A DNA stretch of 37,053 nucleotides, from assembly GCA_003554375.1 (NCBI GenBank), contig PWGF01000233.1:1-37053 (forward strand). The letters run 5' to 3'. This document shows, one piece after another, positions 8,415 to 16,165 of this stretch. The DNA comes from Spirochaetaceae bacterium. GTDB taxonomy: Bacteria; Spirochaetota; Spirochaetia; DSM-27196; SKKC01. Every line of letters starts with the position of its first letter. Position 1 is the stretch's first letter. Both the position numbers and the translations under genes were made by a program. Under the pieces are notes generated by a model that ran no database searches, was not told where the DNA came from, and worked only from the letters and a program-made list of their open reading frames with translations.

Positions 8415-10193
8415 CTAGCTCTCGGCGGGCGTGACCCGGATTGCCGCGGCTACGGAACGCTGAAGAGCAACCTGACGCTCACCTACGGAGCACACGATCG
8501 GACCGCCCCATGGCTGCGCGGCTACGACCGTACACGGTTTTCCCGGCCGGAACCCAAGGGCTGCAAGCTGCGGGAGGTCAGGAGCATCTGCGATGGTTCC
8601 GCGTTGTTTTGGAGCAAGGTCGCAGAGGGCGCAGGCGAGCCCCCCTTCGCCGGCGCGGGGGCAGGGCTCGGAGGGCGGAGAGGCTTTGCGGCCTGCCCCG
8701 TCTGCATGCGCCGGTACTTCCGGGTTGCCTGAGTGCCGGCTGCCGGGGCGGGCCGGATTCAGCGAGCGAGCACCGTCTTTTGTTACCATCACGAGCTCCT
8801 TTCCTGCCGGCAGTTTCCGGCTCCTGCCGGGATCGAGAATCCCGAGATTGGCGGGTGTTAACCGCTCGTAGACACGCGACAACTCCCCTCTTGGGTTCCG
8901 ATACAGTATACGTGTTCCGGGTTCCGCTGCCGCCACGATGTGACGAAGCACTGCCGCCTTTGGAACGACGTGGAGCGCAACTATCACCGCAGCGAATCCG
9001 ACGCACGGGAAGCGCAGGGCATCACGGCAGATTATCCGCACGACCCCGCGTACGGAACGCCTCCGAACGACCTTGCGGGCTCGCCGGGCAGCGGCGCGAT
9101 CTCGTTCGAGGACGGTAACATAGCATCCTCCTGCGGCAAGCGCAATCGCAGTCGCAGGAAACGGGCCTCCCCCGACCATCAACACGTGATCTCCCGGCCG
9201 GACCCGCGCGGCGGATCGTTCCCGGTCGATCAGCGTCGCGTATGCCGTGCGGGCATAGAGCGCCCCCATCCACGGAATAGCCGCAGCCAAATGTTCCAGA
9301 GCGCCAACTCCGCGACAGACAAGGCGAGGTAGACGGGTTCGTTCAAAGCGGAAGTACCCCATTAGTGAACGTCCAACATGCCTCGTGGGCGTGTAAGCTC
9401 TGAGCGCAGGCGCGTGCCCGGATCTGTTGCGCTTTGCGGAGCCGACGTAAGCGTCGGCATTAAGGCCGGAGCTCGGGGTAAAACCGGCCCGACTCCCCGC
9501 AGCCTGAGATCGGCGGGCCTGAGATCGGCGGGCGTGACTATGGTGGGTCTGAGAATGGTCGGTCCGCCGAGAATGATTGGCCTGCTCGGTCGCGGTCGTA
9601 CCGGCCAGATGCAGCTCCGAGCGGTCGAACGTCGGCATCAGGTGGCGAACCGAGCGGCAGGGCGTATTGCGCTCCTCGAAGCGGCCGTACTCAGCTTCCA
9701 GGCTCCGCCGCGGCAGGCGAAACACCATTCGCCCTCCGACCCCATCGGCACCGTCCCCATCGGCATGCCCGGCCTGGACGCCCTTTACGAGAGAACGAGC
9801 TACGTTTCGTCGGATTGCGTCTTTCGGCTTTGCCTGGAGTGCAATCAGGGCGGCGTCCGCTGTAGGGAGATCGTCGGCTGCCGCATCCGCGCGTATTACC
9901 GTGAGCTGGTCCTGGAGCCCAAGGCGAATGATCAGCTCCCGCGCGTGTGTAACCGCTTCCGGATCCCGATCGATTGCAACCACCTGCACGCGAGCCATCT
10001 GTGCGCAGAGAATGGCGCTGAAGGGTACGGAGCCGCACCCCACGTTCAGGAGCCTGGTTCCGGGAACAAGCGCGAGGAGCCGGAGCTCCCGCCTGACGAG
10101 ACGCCGGTACGGCGCCGCGTAGAGCGCAAAGCCATACCGGCTTGTAGCAATTCGACGTTCCATTCTGCCAACCGCGTTGCAGATCACACCCAT
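8415..10193 (-). CDS. Tandem nicotianamine-synthase-like SAM-dependent transferase domains fused to a C-terminal FeoA domain
   Basis: Internal ATG at 10193 with upstream AGAAAGGA Shine-Dalgarno (592 aa; the N-terminal part of the annotated 794-aa ORF is probably non-coding). Domain 1: LLNVGCGSVPFSAIL...VVAIDRDPEA. Domain 2: LMVGGGPFPATAIALAAGG...VTVLERDRAAA...FAAVIVALHVVPKAAVLRHIVAAAEPGTRILYR. FeoA: LCDLAPKQRGTIADAPDLPQLAALGFRPGKPCTVVAAQPWGGPIVCSVGERQVALQRSVAAAIRV. Confidence 0.75.
   Translation of the reverse strand: MGVICNAVGRMERRIATSRYGFALYAAPYRRLVRRELRLLALVPGTRLLNVGCGSVPFSAILCAQMARVQVVAIDRDPEAVTHARELIIRLGLQDQLTVIRADAAADDLPTADAALIALQAKPKDAIRRNVARSLVKGVQAGHADGDGADGVGGRMVFRLPRRSLEAEYGRFEERNTPCRSVRHLMPTFDRSELHLAGTTATEQANHSRRTDHSQTHHSHARRSQARRSQAAGSRAGFTPSSGLNADAYVGSAKRNRSGHAPALRAYTPTRHVGRSLMGYFRFERTRLPRLVCRGVGALEHLAAAIPWMGALYARTAYATLIDRERSAARVRPGDHVLMVGGGPFPATAIALAAGGCYVTVLERDRAAARRARKVVRRRSVRGVVRIICRDALRFPCVGFAAVIVALHVVPKAAVLRHIVAAAEPGTRILYRNPRGELSRVYERLTPANLGILDPGRSRKLPAGKELVMVTKDGARSLNPARPGSRHSGNPEVPAHADGAGRKASPPSEPCPRAGEGGLACALCDLAPKQRGTIADAPDLPQLAALGFRPGKPCTVVAAQPWGGPIVCSVGERQVALQRSVAAAIRVTPAES
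9502..9561. repeat. 4 x 15-bp tandem repeat within the linker of the NAS-like/FeoA protein
   Basis: GCCTGAGATCGGCGG x2 perfect, then GCGTGACTATGGTGG and GTCTGAGAATGGTCG; encodes His/Ser/Arg-rich DHSQTHHSHARRSQARRSQ. Confidence 0.8.
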
Positions 10194-10720
10194 CCAATCG
10201 TCCTTTCTCGTTCGTTGTAGCTCTTCCGGCTCGGCCCTTCGGGCGAGCGGCCTGTCCCGTCGGGCGAGCGGCCCGGCCCTTCGGACGCGAGGCGGCGCGG
10301 GAGCAGGATCGAAGCATGCGAAACGGCCGCGCGTGCCGGCACAGGACAGTTGCCCGGCGAACCTCTGCGGGCTCGATTCCGCCCTCTCGGCAAGCCGTCT
10401 GCGCTGCAGTACTCCGCAAGCGGGCAAGAGCGACTTGCAGGGCACTTCTCGCCTGCGACCTCCTTGTTTGCCGGAGCGCCAATCTTTGCCGGGGCGCCAA
10501 CGCTCGTACATTGAGGAGAGTCGAGAAGCCGTAGACCCGCAGGCCCGTGATGGAGAAACGCGAACGCAGCCGCCGCAGCCTTCCAGAATGCGTAGACGAG
10601 CGCGCCGGCAACGCGCGCGCATCCCCATACCACGCGGAGACCTCGCCGAGTGTGTTGTGCGCTCGGCGTCACGGAAGCCGAGATTGCGCTGGGACGCTGG
10701 GCAAGGCCCGCGAAACTCAC
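10184..10720 (-). CDS. Small putative membrane protein with Cys-containing tail, first gene of the feo locus
   Basis: GTG at 10720 preceded by GAAGGAGAAA; one hydrophobic segment (VVWGCARVAGALVYAFWKAAAAAFAFLHHG), then KCPASRSCPLAEYC. Its stop overlaps the ATG of the downstream gene (10193). No family recognised; coding status inferred. Confidence 0.45.
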   Translation of the reverse strand: MSFAGLAQRPSAISASVTPSAQHTRRGLRVVWGCARVAGALVYAFWKAAAAAFAFLHHGPAGLRLLDSPQCTSVGAPAKIGAPANKEVAGEKCPASRSCPLAEYCSADGLPRGRNRARRGSPGNCPVPARAAVSHASILLPRRLASEGPGRSPDGTGRSPEGPSRKSYNERERTIGWV

Positions 10721-10802
10721 CGCTTTCTCCTTCTCGAGTAACCCAAGTGGCACCGAGACCCCTCGAAAGCCGGCGTTCCCGAGGAGTTTCGTGGAGCACA
10801 CT

Positions 10803-10822
10803 AGGTTGGTCCCGCCCAACTT
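10803..10822 (-). promoter_or_regulatory. Inverted repeat at predicted feo transcription start (possible metalloregulator operator)
   Basis: AGGTTGGtcccgcCCAACTT: perfect GTTGG/CCAAC arms; the left half TAGGTTGG resembles the IdeR/DtxR half-site TTAGGTTAG. Confidence 0.4.
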
Positions 10823-10849
10823 TCTACTATATGGCGCATGGATTGTCAA
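10821..10849 (-). promoter_or_regulatory. Putative promoter of the feo locus
   Basis: Minus strand TTGACA (10849-10844), 17-nt spacer, TAGAAA (10826-10821). Confidence 0.55.
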
Positions 10850-11075
10850 TGATGATCTGTTGAGAACGATAAGTCAGTGTCCTTCCATTAAATAGCTCGA
10901 ATGGTATTGATAGAAGGCGATACTCAAACGACAATAGCGTTCTCTTCACTCCAAGGCATTCTTTGCGTTCAACGCGCTTGTTCGTCCCCCTCTTTAGCGA
11001 GCTTCGAACTTACGATACCATGCGGGGCGCTCCGAAGCACGCGTAGATTCCGAGGTGGTAGAGAGGCGGAGGCTC

Positions 11076-11822
11076 ATGGCGGAGACAATGGGTACAAAAG
11101 CAGCCTTGCCCGGCAGCAGAGGCCGGGTGGTCATTGATACCAGCATATTCGTGAATCCGGACTCGATGAAATACTTCGGCGAAGGCGTAGGCCCCGCCGT
11201 GGAACGGTTCCTCGAGATCTGCCGCGAGCTCGGGCTCGAGATATACGTACCGCTCTCGGTGTTTCGAGAGCTTGCGAGCTTCCTCCCGCCATATACGCTC
11301 AAAACACTGCGCAGCCGTGCCGTGGTACGTGAGCCGGACCTCTACCATACGCATGTTCCCGCGGTGACGTTTCACACCTTCGTGCGGGAGCTGCGCCACC
11401 GCGTGAACAAAGGGCTTCAGATCGCCGAGCAGGCAATTAAGAGCGCCAACAATCCGGAGAATATCCGGTGGGTCAGACAGCACTATCGTGAGGCGCTGCG
11501 GACCGGAATCGTGGACAGCGTGGAGGATCTGGAAGTCGTGCTGCTGGCGCGCGAGGTGGACGGGATCGTCCTTACTGCGGATCAGGGGATTGCGTCGATG
11601 GCGGGCTGTTTTGGGATCGAGGTTTTTGCCGCGGAGGAATTCCTCGACTATTCCGAAGACAGCCGGACGCAGCATGGCGGGCGCGTTGATGGCGGTTCCT
11701 CAGAGGACGGCGGTTCCTCAGAGGACGGGGGTGCCTCAGAGGGTGCCTGCGCCCCAGAGGACCGTGGCACCTTAGGGGGTGACGGCACCTTAGAAAGTGA
11801 CAGCGCGTCAGAGGATGAGTGA
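11076..11822 (+). CDS. RNA ligase partner protein, PIN domain (UPF0278 / MJ_0548-like family)
   Basis: VVIDTSIFVNPDSMKYFGEGVGPAVERFLE and VDGIVLTADQGIASMAGCFGIEV; adjacent to an RNA ligase. ATG 11076 has GGCGGAGG upstream (ORF track start is GTG 11055). Confidence 0.85.
   Translation: MAETMGTKAALPGSRGRVVIDTSIFVNPDSMKYFGEGVGPAVERFLEICRELGLEIYVPLSVFRELASFLPPYTLKTLRSRAVVREPDLYHTHVPAVTFHTFVRELRHRVNKGLQIAEQAIKSANNPENIRWVRQHYREALRTGIVDSVEDLEVVLLAREVDGIVLTADQGIASMAGCFGIEVFAAEEFLDYSEDSRTQHGGRVDGGSSEDGGSSEDGGASEGACAPEDRGTLGGDGTLESDSASEDE
11694..11819 (+). repeat. 7 x 18-bp imperfect tandem repeat at the 3' end of the PIN-partner gene
   Basis: Units begin at 11694, 11712, 11730, 11748, 11766, 11784, 11802; encodes GSSEDG GSSEDG GASEGA CAPEDR GTLGGD GTLESD SASEDE, directly followed by TGA. 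Confidence 0.9.
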
Positions 11823-12909
11823 GATGGAGCACGATCGAGATCGCGACTTCGAGCAGTTCACATTCCAGGGGAAAGCGTATCGCCGGTACAAGAAGGACCG
11901 GGAATCGCCTCGGGGGACAATCGAGATCCTGGACCAGGAAGGAGCCGGAGAGCGCAGTATTCCGGGATTCCCCTCCATCAGGCGGGTATACCGTCTGAAG
12001 CAGGGAATCCGCCGCCTTTTCGGGAATAGCCCGTTTCATGCCGAAGAGAAGCTGGACGGGTACAATGTGCGGATATTCCTGCACGACGGGCGTCTTCCGG
12101 CAGCCTCGCGGGGCGGCTTCCTCTGCCCGTTCACCACGGAGTGGGCGGAAATCTGGGGCGAGGACTGTAATCTTCACCGGTTCTTCCGTGACTATCCGGA
12201 TCACGTACTGTGTGGCGAGGTTGTGGGCGATAACCCCTACAACCGGCAGCGGGATCCGGAGCTCTCCGCCGGGGCGCATTTCTTCGTCTTCGAGATTGCC
12301 GCCCCCGACGGACAGTTCCTTCGTCCCGCCGATCGCTACCGTCTCGTGGAGGAGTACGATCTTCCTGCGGTGCCGAACCTCGGCGAGTTCCACGTCCGCC
12401 GTATCGATGCGCTCTACGAGCTGCTCCGGGATCTGAACGAGCGCGGGCGGGAGGGTGTGGTGCTCAAAGATCGCCGTGGGAAACGTCGCCTGAAGTTCGT
12501 CACCCCGACGAGCGACTTGCAGGATATCCGGGATGCTCTGGCGATCGGCTTCGATATGGCGAGCGGATACTTCTTCAACAGATATATGCGTGCGGTCATA
12601 TTCGTTCGCGAGCTGGGGTTGGACGAGGCGGAGTACGCACGCCACATCGGTCAGGCTTTCCTCGACGGTGTCCCGGGTTCCCACGAGTTCTCCGAAGCAA
12701 GCGAGCAGTATCGCATCTACGTGCGTGAGAGGCGCACCTGGGAGGCCCTGTACGAGAGACTTCAGTCGCACGTTCTTCTCAAGGAGGACAACGTCGTACC
12801 GGGCAGTGCTTTCGGACGCGACATGCTTCGGGTTGACTTCCGGCGCGTCTTCCAGCGCAGCTCACACCGTTACCGGCTCATGCTCGGCGGATACCTTCAT
12901 GCCGATTGA
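11815..12909 (+). CDS. ATP-dependent RNA ligase, archaeal Pab1020/Rnl3-like family
   Basis: Motif I EKLDGYNVR, motif III-like FFVFEIA, motif IV EGVVLKD, motif V RRLKFVTP; ATG at 11815 overlaps the upstream stop (11820-11822). Confidence 0.87.
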   Translation: MSEMEHDRDRDFEQFTFQGKAYRRYKKDRESPRGTIEILDQEGAGERSIPGFPSIRRVYRLKQGIRRLFGNSPFHAEEKLDGYNVRIFLHDGRLPAASRGGFLCPFTTEWAEIWGEDCNLHRFFRDYPDHVLCGEVVGDNPYNRQRDPELSAGAHFFVFEIAAPDGQFLRPADRYRLVEEYDLPAVPNLGEFHVRRIDALYELLRDLNERGREGVVLKDRRGKRRLKFVTPTSDLQDIRDALAIGFDMASGYFFNRYMRAVIFVRELGLDEAEYARHIGQAFLDGVPGSHEFSEASEQYRIYVRERRTWEALYERLQSHVLLKEDNVVPGSAFGRDMLRVDFRRVFQRSSHRYRLMLGGYLHAD

Positions 12910-13115
12910 GGCCCGCGGTCGGCGCGGGTGGGCAGCTGCGAAAGCTTCCGAGGTTGTCTTCGCGGCTCCTGCCCCGGTTCGCGCCCGCGGCCCCGCACGC
13001 GGGGCAACCAGCAGAGCTCGCTTCTCGAACTCGAGCCTCCCGACCGTTTCCCCACACGCGGAACCGAGCTTCCGCTTGCGTGCACATGAGACCATCTCGG
13101 GGTACAATCGTCGCC

Positions 13116-14174
13116 ATGAAGCGCTGTGTGAAGGTCTTGTCGGCCGTCATTCTGGGCCTTGTTGTGCTCGGAGCCATTGCGTGCGGAACTTCGCGGTTCC
13201 TTTCGCCTCCGAATGCTGGGCGTGAGCTGGCCCGGGTGTGGGAGGTTCCTCATCCGGCGGTGGTTGCCCACCGGGGCGCTTCGTGGCTTGCGCCGGAATC
13301 AACTGCGCCGGCCTATGAGTTGGCGCGAGATCTGGGTGCGGACTATCTAGAGGCGGATCTTCAGCGTACCCGTGACAGGGTCGTCGTGGCTTTTCACGAC
13401 GAGACGCTCGAGCGCACGACCAACGTGGAGGAGGTCTTCCCCGACCGTTCAACGGATCGAATCGAGACGTTTACCTACGGCGAGCTCATGGAGCTCGATC
13501 ACGGAAGCTGGTTTAACCAGGCATACCCTGAGCGCGCTCGCGATGCTTACGAGGGCCTGGGCGTCGTGACGCTTCGGGAGCTCATTGAAATTGCGGAGGC
13601 GGGACCGAACAACCCCGGCCTCTACCTTGAGACGAAGTCCGCTCAGAACCATCCGGGGATCGAGGAGGACGTCCTCGCGGTACTCGAGGACTTGTGCTGG
13701 TATCCGGAGGGGCCGGAGCTCGCCGGCCCGGACGTCACGGCAAACGCGGCGGTCGGGGCGCCGACGATCGATGTGGCCGCCGGCCGGAGCGGGATCATCT
13801 TCCAGTCATTTCACACCGGTAGCCTCGAGCAGCTTATCGAGCTGGCGCCGGAGATCCCAGCGGTCTATCTCATCAGCGCTGCGATGGCGGAGGAGAACGG
13901 TTTTCGCCGACATGTGAAGACCGCGACCGAGATGGGAGCTCTCGGGGTCGGGCCAGGTGGCCGGCTCGGGCTCCCGTGGAATACGGGGCACGCCCACCGG
14001 GAAGGGCTTTTGGTTCACAACTACACGATAAACCAGCCGTGGCAGATGCGGCTTCTGCGGAGCTTTGGTGCGGACGGAATCTTCACGGACCGGCCGGCGG
14101 TGGCGCTGGAGGTATTCGATCGCGCCGAAGAGATCGACGTCGATGCTATTCTGGATCGGTTGGAGCTAAAATGA
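13116..14174 (+). CDS. Glycerophosphodiester phosphodiesterase, putative lipoprotein
   Basis: MKRCVKVLSAVILGLVVLGAIAC lipobox; VVAHRGASWLAPESTAPAYELARDLGADYLEADLQRTRDRVVVAFHDETLERTTN; GIFTDRP. Confidence 0.88.
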   Translation: MKRCVKVLSAVILGLVVLGAIACGTSRFLSPPNAGRELARVWEVPHPAVVAHRGASWLAPESTAPAYELARDLGADYLEADLQRTRDRVVVAFHDETLERTTNVEEVFPDRSTDRIETFTYGELMELDHGSWFNQAYPERARDAYEGLGVVTLRELIEIAEAGPNNPGLYLETKSAQNHPGIEEDVLAVLEDLCWYPEGPELAGPDVTANAAVGAPTIDVAAGRSGIIFQSFHTGSLEQLIELAPEIPAVYLISAAMAEENGFRRHVKTATEMGALGVGPGGRLGLPWNTGHAHREGLLVHNYTINQPWQMRLLRSFGADGIFTDRPAVALEVFDRAEEIDVDAILDRLELK

Positions 14175-14192
14175 CCCCAAGGGAGGAAGGCT

Positions 14193-15227
14193 ATGACGTA
14201 CGTACCGGATTCGGAGCGATATAGCAGTATGGCATACCGGCGATGCGGTCGCAGCGGCCTTCAGCTGCCGGGCGTATCGCTTGGTCTTTGGCACAATTTC
14301 GGTGACGAGACGAGCCTGAGCAACGCGCGGGCGATGGTCCATAAGGCGTTCGATCTGGGGATCACCCATTTCGATCTTGCCAATAACTATGGCCCTCCCG
14401 CGGGCTCGGCGGAGTACAACTTTGGGCGCATCCTCCGGGAAGATCTTGCCGGGTACCGCGATGAGCTCGTTATCTCCACCAAGGCAGGGTACTACATGTG
14501 GCCGGGGCCCTACGGAGAATGGGGGTCTCGGAAGTACCTTCTGGCCAGCCTCGATCAGAGTCTCCTGCGGATGGGCCTTGACTACGTGGACATTTTCTAT
14601 TCCCACCGGTTCGATCCGAGCACGCCGCTCGAGGAGACGATGGGAGCTTTGGCAAGCGCGGTGAAGCAGGGTAAGGCGCTGTATGTGGGCATCTCCTCGT
14701 ATTCGGCGCGAAAGACGGCGGAGGCCGCGGAGATACTCCAGGACATGGGGGTCAAGCTCCTGATCCATCAGCCTTCCTACTCGATGTTGAATCGCTGGGT
14801 GGAGGAGGGGCTTCTGGACGAGCTCGAGCAGCGCGGGATCGGCGCCATTGCGTTCTCTCCGTTGGCTCAAGGGCTTCTGACCGGGAAGTACTTGGACGGC
14901 GTCCCGGAGGATTCGCGGGCCGTAACCGCTCCCGGCACTTTTCAGCGCGAGCGCTATCTCTCACCGGAGAATATCGAACGGATCCGCGCTCTGAATCGGG
15001 TAGCTCAGGAGCGCGGGCAGTCTCTGACACAGATGGCCCTGGCGTGGGTACTGCGAGATCGACGCATTACGTCCGTCCTGATTGGGGCGAGCCGCCCCGA
15101 GCAGATCGAGGAAAACGTAGGAGCTCTGGCCAACCTCGAGTTCTCGGAGCACGAGTTGGCGGAGATCGACCGCCACGCCCAAGAGGGGGATATCAACCTC
15201 TGGGCGTCTTCGAGCGAAGCCGGATGA
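14193..15227 (+). CDS. Aldo/keto reductase, YghZ/L-glyceraldehyde-3-phosphate reductase-like
   Basis: LPGVSLGLWHNFGD, FDLANNYGPPAGSAEYNFGRIL, STKAGYYMWPGPYGEWGSRKYLLASLDQSL, DYVDIFYSHRFDP. Confidence 0.9.
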   Translation: MTYVPDSERYSSMAYRRCGRSGLQLPGVSLGLWHNFGDETSLSNARAMVHKAFDLGITHFDLANNYGPPAGSAEYNFGRILREDLAGYRDELVISTKAGYYMWPGPYGEWGSRKYLLASLDQSLLRMGLDYVDIFYSHRFDPSTPLEETMGALASAVKQGKALYVGISSYSARKTAEAAEILQDMGVKLLIHQPSYSMLNRWVEEGLLDELEQRGIGAIAFSPLAQGLLTGKYLDGVPEDSRAVTAPGTFQRERYLSPENIERIRALNRVAQERGQSLTQMALAWVLRDRRITSVLIGASRPEQIEENVGALANLEFSEHELAEIDRHAQEGDINLWASSSEAG

Positions 15228-15409
15228 TCTCGGAGGCCGGGCGCCGAACGCCGAAGCCGCTCCAGACGAACCAAGGTTACGGATAGACGGCAAGACTCCG
15301 ACGCGCCGGCGATCCGGAAGGTCGCGAAGCGAGTCCCGCGGGCGCTGTCCCCACGAGGAGATAGAAGAAGGGAGGCGAGAATTGATATACTACAATCGGA
15401 GGGCCTCGA

Positions 15410-15634
15410 ATGAGTGTGAGTATCAATCTTGACTTTGAACAGCTGAAATCGCTCGTGGACCAGCTCTCGAGCGAAGAGGCCGCTGAGCTCGCCGAGTATT
15501 TGCAACGAAAGGCGGCGTTGGATCGTCTTGAGCGCTTTCAGGAAGAGCACAAGGATATCTCGCTGACCGAAGAGGAGATCGCCGAGGAAGTCGAAGCCGT
15601 GCGCCGCGAACGCTACGAAGGCCAACGGCACTAA
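15410..15634 (+). CDS. Antitoxin component of a PIN-type toxin-antitoxin pair
   Basis: 74-aa acidic helical ORF ending directly before a PIN ORF (stop ends 15634, next ATG 15635); upstream GGAGGG. Confidence 0.65.
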   Translation: MSVSINLDFEQLKSLVDQLSSEEAAELAEYLQRKAALDRLERFQEEHKDISLTEEEIAEEVEAVRRERYEGQRH

Positions 15635-16042
15635 ATGACGATTGTCCTCGACACCAACCTTTGGGTAAGTATGTTGCTGGGATTACGGGTCCGTAGACTT
15701 AGGCGGCACCTGTACAATCCGCGAATTCGGGTAGTGACCAGTAGCGAACAACGCGTCGAGCTTACCACAACGCTGTCGAAGCGAAAGTTGACGAGAGTTC
15801 TTACTCCCGCAGACCGAGAGTATCTTCTTCGCATCTATGATGACGTTGCCCACGAGATATCGGTAAGTGAGCAGGTGCACATGTGCCGGGACCCAAAGGA
15901 TGACTTTCTCCTCTCACTCGCTCTTGCCGGCCGGGCCCAGGTCATCGTCTCCGGGGACAAAGACCTCCTTGAGCTCCGAAGCTTCCGCGGGACTGAGATA
16001 CTCTCCTACAGCGAGTTCGAGAAACGGCTTGTCGCTCGATGA
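15635..16042 (+). CDS. Putative toxin, PIN domain (TIGR00305-like)
   Basis: MTIVLDTNLWVSMLLG, CRDPKDDFLLSLALAGRAQVIVSGDKDLLEL. Confidence 0.85.
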   Translation: MTIVLDTNLWVSMLLGLRVRRLRRHLYNPRIRVVTSSEQRVELTTTLSKRKLTRVLTPADREYLLRIYDDVAHEISVSEQVHMCRDPKDDFLLSLALAGRAQVIVSGDKDLLELRSFRGTEILSYSEFEKRLVAR

Positions 16043-16165
16043 AGGATTTCTTCGCCGGCAAGAACATGCCTTTGCGCCGGCGGGAACCGGCGAGTCCGGC
16101 AGGGAAGGCGCCCAGAACACCTCGATAAGCGCACGGGAGCAGCAACCTTGGGACCCAGCGACGGC

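Noticed and set aside
8441-9118. 225-aa + strand ORF opposite FeoA/NAS-like domain 2
   Set aside because: No motifs, antisense shadow of a supported CDS.
9378-10220. 280-aa + strand ORF (and 9691..10611 - strand ORF) over the NAS-like domain 1 region
   Set aside because: Low-complexity Arg/Pro/Ala-rich products without motifs; the - strand frame ending at 8415 carries SAM-binding motifs.
10194-10799. N-terminal 202 residues of the annotated 794-aa ORF
   Set aside because: Arg-rich, motif-free, and overlaps a better small ORF; ATG 10193 has a clear Shine-Dalgarno, so I start the fusion protein there.
12906-13115. N-terminal 70 residues of the annotated glycerophosphodiesterase ORF
   Set aside because: Signal peptide starts at ATG 13116; upstream sequence is GC-rich intergenic with hairpins (e.g. 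CCCCGCACGCGGGG).
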